Below, piece by piece: positions 1 through 7,527 of a stretch of 15,360 bases of DNA (position 1 is its first letter; each line of letters begins with the position of its first letter). The notes under the pieces are model-generated. The model was not told the DNA's origin and did not search any database. It was given only the letters and a program-made list of their open reading frames with translations. A program made the position numbers and the translations under genes. The DNA is from Burkholderiales bacterium (GTDB lineage Bacteria > Pseudomonadota > Gammaproteobacteria > Burkholderiales > Burkholderiaceae_C): contig JAGWTL010000027.1 in the NCBI GenBank assembly GCA_028869035.1, forward strand, positions 1-15,360, written 5' to 3'.

Positions 1-79
1 TGTCTCGTATCGATCGCTATGTCATGCTGGAACCATCAACTGGGCCGTGCCGGGGATGGCATCCCCCTCACCCAGCAGA

Positions 80-178
80 TCAGAACTTTAGCGGATTGGG
101 CGCTCCGGCGAAGTCCACGGCGATCACATCCCGGGACGTCAGGCTTGCACCACCAGCATCGAGGTTGTCTCCCCTCAT
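80..178 (-). CDS. Possible 32-residue protein, coupled to the upstream small gene
   Basis: This is a very short frame whose ATG overlaps the TGA stop of the 175-399 frame in an ATGA arrangement, which usually signals translational coupling. It encodes 32 residues ending in TSRDVIAVDFAGAPNPLKF, a normal-looking mixture with alternating hydrophobic residues. I recognise no family. About two thirds of third codon positions are G or C, less than in neighbouring genes, so coding is not proven. It could also be the displaced C-terminal end of the 175-399 protein after a frameshift. Nothing gene-like was seen in positions 1-79. Confidence 0.35.
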   Translation of the reverse strand: MRGDNLDAGGASLTSRDVIAVDFAGAPNPLKF

Positions 179-399
179 TCCTCCAGGTCACCCCACCCAC
201 TGACCTTGCTGAACAGCACCTCGCCAGTCGGGACATGAACCACACGAACAACGCCACCCGGCGGGTCCGTGATGCTCTTGGCGGCCAGGGACACGGCCAG
301 CTCTCGGCTGGCCAGCCGGGAACCGTTGCGGACGTTCGTGCGGGGCAGCGATGCCACGATGGGGGAGGAGCTTTCGATCTTGTAGGGCAAGGTGGTCAT
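175..399 (-). CDS. Small hypothetical protein, 74 residues
   Basis: I do not recognise this family. The protein starts MTTLPYKIESSSPIVASLP and ends VRVVHVPTGEVLFSKVSGW plus four residues. The middle is Arg- and Ala-rich and the C-terminal half is beta-like. There is no signal peptide, membrane segment or cysteine. Third codon positions are strongly G/C as in the neighbouring genes, which supports real coding. I chose the ATG at 399 over the upstream ATG at 447 because a GAGG-like ribosome site lies about 6 bases before it and the extra 16 residues look like leader sequence. A possible promoter lies just upstream, and a 32-residue frame overlaps its stop codon. It lies downstream of the clpB terminator on the same strand and is therefore probably transcribed separately. 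Confidence 0.55.
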   Translation of the reverse strand: MTTLPYKIESSSPIVASLPRTNVRNGSRLASRELAVSLAAKSITDPPGGVVRVVHVPTGEVLFSKVSGWGDLEE

Positions 400-432
400 G
401 GCAGCCTCACATGGGTGGATACGCGCTCGGAA

Positions 433-473
433 AAGATAGCTTCCCATGGGAGTTTTACAAGCGTATGGGAAAG
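433..473 (-). promoter_or_regulatory. Putative promoter with palindrome upstream of the 74-residue gene
   Basis: On the minus strand TTGTAA (455-460) and TATCTT (433-438) are separated by 16 bases, a plausible sigma-70 promoter, with the predicted RNA start about 27 bases before the ATG at 399. The spacer holds the perfect palindrome CCCATGGG (443-450). An inverted repeat CTTCCCAT (440-447) / ATGGGAAAG (465-473) brackets the -35 element. This layout would suit a repressor operator, but no regulator is known. Confidence 0.3.
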
Positions 474-566
474 TCCCCCAAAACTTCTCATCGAGATGTA
501 AGTCCTGAGACGAATAGCCTATTGCCTGTCATGGCGTCGTCACGCTGAGTTACGCCCGGAAGCATC

Positions 567-601
567 AAAAACCCGCCCCCTGCTCATGCAAGAGGCGGGT
601 T
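567..601 (-). terminator. Rho-independent terminator of clpB
   Basis: Read on the minus strand, AACCCGCC pairs with GGCGGGTT around a loop of about a dozen bases, and the 3' arm runs directly into a T tract. It lies about 40 bases after the clpB stop codon. The plus strand also shows a short T run after the stem, so some bidirectional activity is possible. Confidence 0.8.
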
Positions 602-639
602 GCTCTTTTCGCTGCAGCCGGCGAACCGGCCGTTGAGGC

Positions 640-3234
<2,595 letters not shown>

Positions 3235-3256
3235 GAAATTCTCCGATTGCAGCCCA

Positions 3257-3287
3257 GCTTTGGGTGCGCAAGCTGAATTTCAAGGGC
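3257..3287 (-). promoter_or_regulatory. Heat-shock (sigma-32-type) promoter of clpB
   Basis: On the minus strand a -35 element GCCCTTGAAA (3278-3287, core CTTGAAA) is followed after 13 bases by CCCAAAGC (3257-3264). This is close to the sigma-32 pattern CTTGAAA / CCCATnT with its 12-15 base spacer. The predicted RNA start near 3250 leaves a 5' leader of about 16 bases containing the GGAG ribosome site. The location before a classical heat-shock gene makes the assignment persuasive. Confidence 0.78.
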
Positions 3288-3304
3288 TGGGATCGGGAAT
3301 CATT

Positions 3305-3318
3305 TTGACGGATATCAA
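3305..3318. promoter_or_regulatory. FNR/ANR-like box upstream of clpB
   Basis: TTGAC-GGAT-ATCAA matches the FNR/ANR consensus TTGAT-N4-ATCAA at 9 of 10 half-site positions. Its centre is about 61 bases upstream of the RNA start predicted from the heat-shock promoter. A chance match is possible, and oxygen control of clpB is not an established theme that I can cite. Confidence 0.25.
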
Positions 3319-3363
3319 AGCCGGGGCATTCAGGGTCGGCCTGACCGTCAAGCGGCCCGCGAT

Positions 3364-4617
3364 TCAGGTGAGCTTCACAGCATCCTGCGAGAAACCGGCC
3401 ACGCGCTTGTAGTTCTCCGAAATCTGGCGCAGCTCTTCCTGGCTGATCAGGTCGTCGATATGGCGAAAGGGCTTGCCGCCCGAGAGCTCATCGACCTTGA
3501 TGTTGATGAAGTCCGGCGGCGTGCTGCGGTTGGTGCGCACCACGCGGGCTGTCGTTTCCACGCGGGCCTGGTCGTAGATCTGCAGGGCAGCCTGCGGGTC
3601 GGGCGTGACGGCCAGCAGCTCGGCCAGCGTGCGCGCGTCGATCAGGCCCTGGGCTGCGCCGTTGGAGCCACGCGGGTACATGGGGTGGGCGGCGTCGCCC
3701 ATGAAGGTGACACGGCCGAAGGTCCAGCGCGGCACCGGGTCCTTGTCCACCATGGGGTACTCGAGGATGTGCTGGGCGTTGGCGATCAGCGCCGGCACGT
3801 CGAGCCAGTCGAACTTCCAGTCGGCATAGATGGCCTCGAAGTCGGCCTTGTTACCGGGGCGGTTCCAGTCGTTCATGGACTCGCCCTCGTGCTGGATCTC
3901 GGCCATCCAGTTGATGAGCTGGCTGCCCTGCCCGTCCACGTTGTCGACGATGGGGTAGATCACCATCTTGCCCGTGAGGATGGAGCCCACGCGCATATAA
4001 CTCTTGCCCGTGAGGATGGGCTTGTGCACGGTGACACCGCGCCAGGTGTTGATGCCGGCGAAGGCCACCTGCTCGTCCGGGTAGAACTGGCGGCGGATGG
4101 TGGAGTTGACGCCGTCGCAGGCGATGACGATGTCGGCGGGCACACCGGGGCGATTGTTTCCACTGGCATCGACGAAATGCACGGTGGCGCCGAGTTCGTC
4201 CTGGGTCACGCCGGTGCAGCGGTGGTCGGTGTGGATGCGGGCGGGACCGAGCTGCGCCAGGGCCTCCTCGAACAGGATGCGGTGCAGCTTGCCGCGGTGG
4301 ATGCCGACTTCCGGGACGGGATAACCGGCATGCCGACCACGCGGCTCACGATAGATATACTGGCCGTAGCGATTGAAGAACACGCTCTCCAGATTCTCGA
4401 TGCCCGCGGCTTCGAGCCTGCTTTGCACGCCCAGCGCTGCGAGCTCGCGCATGGCGTGCGGCAGCAGGGTGATGCCCACGCCCAGCTCCTTGACCTCAGG
4501 CACGGCCTCGTACACGTCACAGGCGATGCCGCGCTGGTGCAGCGACAGGGCGAGGCCCAGGCCGGCAACACCCCCGCCCACGACGGCGATGCGGGTGCCC
4601 TGATGCAACTCGCCCAT
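3364..4617 (-). CDS. FAD-dependent monooxygenase, PhzS-like (group A aromatic hydroxylase)
   Basis: This is a predicted cytoplasmic flavoprotein that uses NAD(P)H and oxygen to hydroxylate an aromatic ring. The 417 residues carry the three class A landmarks: the dinucleotide-binding GGGVAGLGLA (14-23), the DG motif in IVIACDGVNS (around D168-G169) and the FAD-ribityl GD motif in VTFMGDAAHPMYPRGSNGAA (around G307-D308). IHRGKLH (106-112), TWRGVT (191-196) and YPMVDKDPVPRW (287-298) resemble, from memory, Pseudomonas PhzS (5-methylphenazine-1-carboxylate monooxygenase) more than salicylate hydroxylase. No phenazine genes are present, so the substrate is unknown. Its ATG lies 4 bases after the stop of the Bug gene, and its ribosome site GGAG lies within the end of that gene. 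It is the last gene of a three-gene unit with a LigW-like decarboxylase. I infer hydroxylation of the decarboxylated product. No convincing terminator was seen after it. Confidence 0.9.
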   Translation of the reverse strand: MGELHQGTRIAVVGGGVAGLGLALSLHQRGIACDVYEAVPEVKELGVGITLLPHAMRELAALGVQSRLEAAGIENLESVFFNRYGQYIYREPRGRHAGYPVPEVGIHRGKLHRILFEEALAQLGPARIHTDHRCTGVTQDELGATVHFVDASGNNRPGVPADIVIACDGVNSTIRRQFYPDEQVAFAGINTWRGVTVHKPILTGKSYMRVGSILTGKMVIYPIVDNVDGQGSQLINWMAEIQHEGESMNDWNRPGNKADFEAIYADWKFDWLDVPALIANAQHILEYPMVDKDPVPRWTFGRVTFMGDAAHPMYPRGSNGAAQGLIDARTLAELLAVTPDPQAALQIYDQARVETTARVVRTNRSTPPDFINIKVDELSGGKPFRHIDDLISQEELRQISENYKRVAGFSQDAVKLT

Positions 4618-4621
4618 GGGC

Positions 4622-5581
4622 CTACTCCGCCTTGATGCCGTTGCGCCGGATCACGTTGCCCCAGCGCGGGTAGTCCTTGTTCACGATGGTCATGAGTTCC
4701 GCCGGGGTGGAGGATGCCGCGTCCAGGCCAGCCTTGCCCAGCACCTCGCGCACCTCGGGCAGCTTGAGGATGGCGGCGATCTCGCCATTCAAGCGCTGCT
4801 GCACCGCCACCGGCGTTTTGCCCGGCACGAAGAAGGCGTACCAGAGGTCCACGTCCACACCCTTGGCGCCCAGTTCCTCGAAGGTGGCCACGTTGGGCGA
4901 CACCGGGTGGCGCTTGGGGCTGCCCACGGCCAGGGCGTTGAGCCGCCCGCTGTTGACGAAACCCTGCGCCACGTGCACCGGCAGGAAACCCACGTTGAGT
5001 TCACCCGCGAGCAGGTCGGTGGTGTAGCCCGCCGTGCCGCGGTAAGGCACGTGCAGCATGAAGGTCTGGGTCTGCGCCTTGAAGAGTTCCATGGCCATGT
5101 GGTGCGGTGTGCCCACACCGGGCGAGCCGTAGCTGATGCTGCCGGGTTTGGCGCGGGCCTGGGCCAGCAGGTCCTGCAGGGACTTGATGCCGGTCTTCGG
5201 ATTCGCCACCAGCATCAGCGTGCCCCAGGCCGCCATGGAAACCGGGGCGAAATCCTTCACCGGGTCGAAGGGCACGTTCTTGTAGAGCTGCGCGGCCATG
5301 AGCATGGTGTTGGCGCCCATGAGCAGGGTGTAACCATCCGCGTTGCTCTTGGCCACCTGGTCGGCGCCGATGTTGCCGCTGGCACCGGGCACATTGGCCA
5401 CCACCACGGTCTGACCCAGGCGCTCGGACAGCCTGGGCGCCACAGTCCGGGCGATGGTGTCCATGCCCGTGCCGGGCGTGAAGGGCACGATGATGCGCAC
5501 GGGCTGGGCGGGCCAGGGCTGGGCCAGGGCCGTGCCGGCCAGCAGGAGCAGCCCTGCGAACAGATGCTTGATCGTCTTCAT
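4622..5581 (-). CDS. Bug-family (TctC-like) periplasmic substrate-binding receptor
   Basis: Bug proteins are periplasmic receptors that bind carboxylated ligands (organic, amino or aromatic acids). Some serve TctAB transporters, but most are orphans and are strongly expanded in Burkholderiales. The 319 residues begin with a clear signal peptide (MKTIKH, a hydrophobic Leu/Ala stretch, then probable cleavage after ALA near residue 20). The family landmarks follow: PVRIIVPFTPGTGMDTIAR near 27-45, VPGASGNIGADQVAKSNADG in the first ligand loop, and VPYRGTAGYTTDLLAGE in the second domain. A strong ribosome site, GAGGAG, lies 8 bases before the ATG. It begins 22 bases after the LigW-like gene and ends 4 bases before the monooxygenase, so it is almost certainly cotranscribed with both. 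No TctA or TctB membrane subunit is present here. The likely ligand is the aromatic acid handled by the neighbouring enzymes, which is an inference. Confidence 0.94.
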   Translation of the reverse strand: MKTIKHLFAGLLLLAGTALAQPWPAQPVRIIVPFTPGTGMDTIARTVAPRLSERLGQTVVVANVPGASGNIGADQVAKSNADGYTLLMGANTMLMAAQLYKNVPFDPVKDFAPVSMAAWGTLMLVANPKTGIKSLQDLLAQARAKPGSISYGSPGVGTPHHMAMELFKAQTQTFMLHVPYRGTAGYTTDLLAGELNVGFLPVHVAQGFVNSGRLNALAVGSPKRHPVSPNVATFEELGAKGVDVDLWYAFFVPGKTPVAVQQRLNGEIAAILKLPEVREVLGKAGLDAASSTPAELMTIVNKDYPRWGNVIRRNGIKAE

Positions 5582-5603
5582 CTCGGTCTCCTCGTCTCGT
5601 GGA

Positions 5604-6677
5604 TTACTTCAGTTTGAACACGGTTTCGGCGTTGGTCTGGAAGAACTGGCGCTTGTGCGCCAGCGGCATGTCCATGGCGTCGAGGATGTTGACCTCGTCG
5701 GGCGCGTACTGGTAGGGATAGTCCATGGCATACATCACGCGGTCGGTGCCCATGAAGTCCTGCGTGAACTTGATGGCCTGTTCCCAGGCCACGCCGCTGT
5801 TGGTGATGTAGAAATGCTCGCGCAGGTACTCGCTGGGGCGCTTCCGGATCGGCTGGATGCTCGGGTAGCGCTTGGACTTCACCGTGGCCTGGTGCATGTA
5901 GTCCAGGCGGTAGGCCCAGAAGGGCAGCGCCTCGCCCATGTGGCCCAGGATCATGCGCAGCCTGGGGAAGCGGTCGAAGACGCCGGCGGTGATGATGCGC
6001 ATGGCATGCAGGCCGGTCTCGACGCCGAAGCCGTAGATGGCGCCGTCCAGGCCGCATTCCTGGAAAGGCTGCAGCATGCCGGGCGGCAGCGCATTGGGGT
6101 GCAGGTAGATGGGTGCATCACAGGCCTCGGCGGCGGCGAAGATGTCCCAGAATTTGGGATCGGACAGGTACTCGCCCTGGGTGTGGGAGTTGATGATGAC
6201 CGAGTGCATGCCCAGCTTGTTCACGCCGCGCTCGATCTCCCTGGCCGCCGCCGCCGGGTCCTGCGGGGCCACGGCGATCATGCCGACAAAACGCGTGGGG
6301 TGGCGGCGCACGGCTTCGGCCAGCTGGTCGTTGGCGGACTGCACGAAGGACACGGCCGTGCCTTTGTCCATCACCTGTGCACCCGGAGACGTCAGCGAGA
6401 GCACGGCCATGTCCACGCCCGCCGCGTCCATGTGCTGCAGGCGCAGCTGGTCCAGGTCCAGCAGGCCGCGCATGATGTGCTGCGCCCGCTCGCTGGGGCT
6501 GCTCATGTAGAAACCCATGAGGCCGCGAAAGCCCGCGTCGGCGTCACCGCGGTCCAGGATCTTCTTGTAGATGTCGAGCATCTCCTGCGTGGCGAACGCC
6601 TCTTCGGTGGCGATGCGCAGGTAGGGTGCCTTTTGCGGGGGGGCCGGCTTGGCCAGATTGGGGAGCTTGATCTCCAT
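5604..6677 (-). CDS. Amidohydrolase-family aromatic acid decarboxylase, LigW-like
   Basis: This 357-residue protein belongs to the ACMSD/gamma-resorcylate decarboxylase branch of the amidohydrolase superfamily, whose members non-oxidatively decarboxylate hydroxylated aromatic acids using a divalent metal. From memory it resembles LigW (5-carboxyvanillate decarboxylase of lignin biphenyl catabolism) along its length, with YLRIATEEAFAT near the start, SPSERA, INSHTQGEY, GFGVETGLHAMR, GHMGEALPFWAYRLDYMHQA, NSGVAWEQAIKF and MYAMDYPYQY. The expected metal ligands line up as E25, H193 and D319, and the active-site residues H246 and R257 correspond to LigW H241 and R252. Like LigW it has EEAFA where gamma-resorcylate decarboxylases have EEHFA. 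It has a slightly longer Pro-rich N-terminus. It is first in a unit with a Bug receptor and a flavin monooxygenase. 5-Carboxyvanillate is only one possible substrate, because close relatives accept other hydroxybenzoates. Confidence 0.85.
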   Translation of the reverse strand: MEIKLPNLAKPAPPQKAPYLRIATEEAFATQEMLDIYKKILDRGDADAGFRGLMGFYMSSPSERAQHIMRGLLDLDQLRLQHMDAAGVDMAVLSLTSPGAQVMDKGTAVSFVQSANDQLAEAVRRHPTRFVGMIAVAPQDPAAAAREIERGVNKLGMHSVIINSHTQGEYLSDPKFWDIFAAAEACDAPIYLHPNALPPGMLQPFQECGLDGAIYGFGVETGLHAMRIITAGVFDRFPRLRMILGHMGEALPFWAYRLDYMHQATVKSKRYPSIQPIRKRPSEYLREHFYITNSGVAWEQAIKFTQDFMGTDRVMYAMDYPYQYAPDEVNILDAMDMPLAHKRQFFQTNAETVFKLK

Positions 6678-6696
6678 GCCGTCGATCCTGGGTATT

Positions 6697-6712
6697 GATA
6701 AGAACTCTTACC
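6697..6712. promoter_or_regulatory. Palindrome upstream of the aromatic-acid operon
   Basis: The palindrome core TAAGA-AC-TCTTA (6699-6710) lies about 22 bases before the ATG of the LigW-like gene, inside the 114-base gap after moaE. An operator for a local or unlinked regulator is conceivable. I saw no clear sigma-70 elements, and no regulator gene lies nearby. The rest of the gap holds a GC-rich set of CCCGGG repeats just after moaE without a T tract. Confidence 0.28.
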
Positions 6713-6791
6713 ATCCTAAGGTCTGGACCGCCCCACCGACACTGAGGTTTCTACTGATGCTGACCCGGGAACCGGGAGGCAGGCCCGGGGA

Positions 6792-7271
6792 TCAGGCGGT
6801 GGAATTGCCCGAGGTGATGCCCCATTTGGCCAGGGCCTGGTCGTCGCTGACACGGGCATCGACCCAGCGTGCGCCCTCGGGTGTCTGTTCCTTTTTCCAG
6901 AATGGCGCCTGGGTCTTGAGGTAGTCCATCAGGAACTCGCAGGCCTGGAAGCTCTCGCCGCGGTGCGCGGACGTGACGACGACCAGCACGATCTGGTCCA
7001 GCGGCTGCAGCAGACCGACGCGGTGGATGACACGGGCGGCGTAGATGTCGAAGCGCTGGAAGGCTGCGTCGATCATGTCTTCGATGGACTTCTCGGTCAT
7101 GCCCGGATAGTGCTCAAGCTCCATGGTGCTGACGGCGTTGCCATCATTGCGATCACGCACGGTACCAACGAAGCTGCAAACAGCGCCCACGCGCTTGTCC
7201 TGCGCGCGCAAGGCGGCGATCTCGGCGCTGACGTCGAAGTCCTGGGTCTGGATGATGACGCGGGCGGCCAT
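6792..7271 (-). CDS. moaE: Molybdopterin synthase catalytic subunit MoaE
   Basis: MoaE is the large subunit of the cytoplasmic (MoaD-MoaE)2 molybdopterin synthase, which adds two sulfurs to precursor Z to make molybdopterin. The 159-residue protein is close to the usual 150. It shows the family pattern VCSFVGTVRDRN (31-42), the hydrophobic dimer strand LDQIVLVVVTSAHR (91-104), and the catalytic-region lysines in YLKTQAPFWKKE, where K119 and K126 fall at the same numbers as in the E. coli enzyme. Its ATG lies 4 bases after the moaD stop, so the two subunits are made from one message. The ribosome site is poor, consistent with translational coupling. It is the last gene of the cofactor cluster. 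Confidence 0.97.
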   Translation of the reverse strand: MAARVIIQTQDFDVSAEIAALRAQDKRVGAVCSFVGTVRDRNDGNAVSTMELEHYPGMTEKSIEDMIDAAFQRFDIYAARVIHRVGLLQPLDQIVLVVVTSAHRGESFQACEFLMDYLKTQAPFWKKEQTPEGARWVDARVSDDQALAKWGITSGNSTA

Positions 7272-7275
7272 GGCA

Positions 7276-7527
7276 TCAGCCCCCGGTCACCGGCGGGAAG
7301 AAGGCGACCTCGCAACCTTCGCTGAGTGCCGCGTCTTCACCGCTCATGAGCTGGTTCAAGGCCACGCGCACGGCACGGCCGCGTGCCAGGCTCTGGGCAT
7401 GGGTGCCACCGCGCGCAATGAGTTCATCACGCAACGCGCCCAGGGTACCGGCCTTCGTCTCCAGCGCTTCACCACCCGTGCCCAGGTTCTCGCGGATCGA
7501 GGCGAAATATTTGACGTGGACTTTCAT
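7276..7527 (-). CDS. moaD: Molybdopterin synthase sulfur-carrier subunit MoaD
   Basis: MoaD is a ubiquitin-fold sulfur carrier. Its C-terminal glycine is adenylated by MoeB, converted to a thiocarboxylate and then donates sulfur within MoaE. The protein has 83 residues, starts with a beta strand MKVHVKYFASIREN and ends in the diagnostic ...FFPPVTGG, with the Gly-Gly intact. Its ATG overlaps the moeA TGA as ATGA (7524-7527), indicating translational coupling to moeA. MoaE follows directly. No moeB is present in this window, so the activating enzyme must be encoded elsewhere. Confidence 0.95.
   Translation of the reverse strand: MKVHVKYFASIRENLGTGGEALETKAGTLGALRDELIARGGTHAQSLARGRAVRVALNQLMSGEDAALSEGCEVAFFPPVTGG

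Noticed and set aside
3460..4635. Plus-strand frame of 391 codons opposite the monooxygenase
   Set aside because: The composition is typical of antisense shadows (Val, His, Gly and Asp rich) with no motif, while the minus strand encodes a complete flavoprotein.
5454..6698. Plus-strand frame of 414 codons opposite the LigW-like gene
   Set aside because: It has no recognisable motif and the opposite strand has all the catalytic residues of a decarboxylase.
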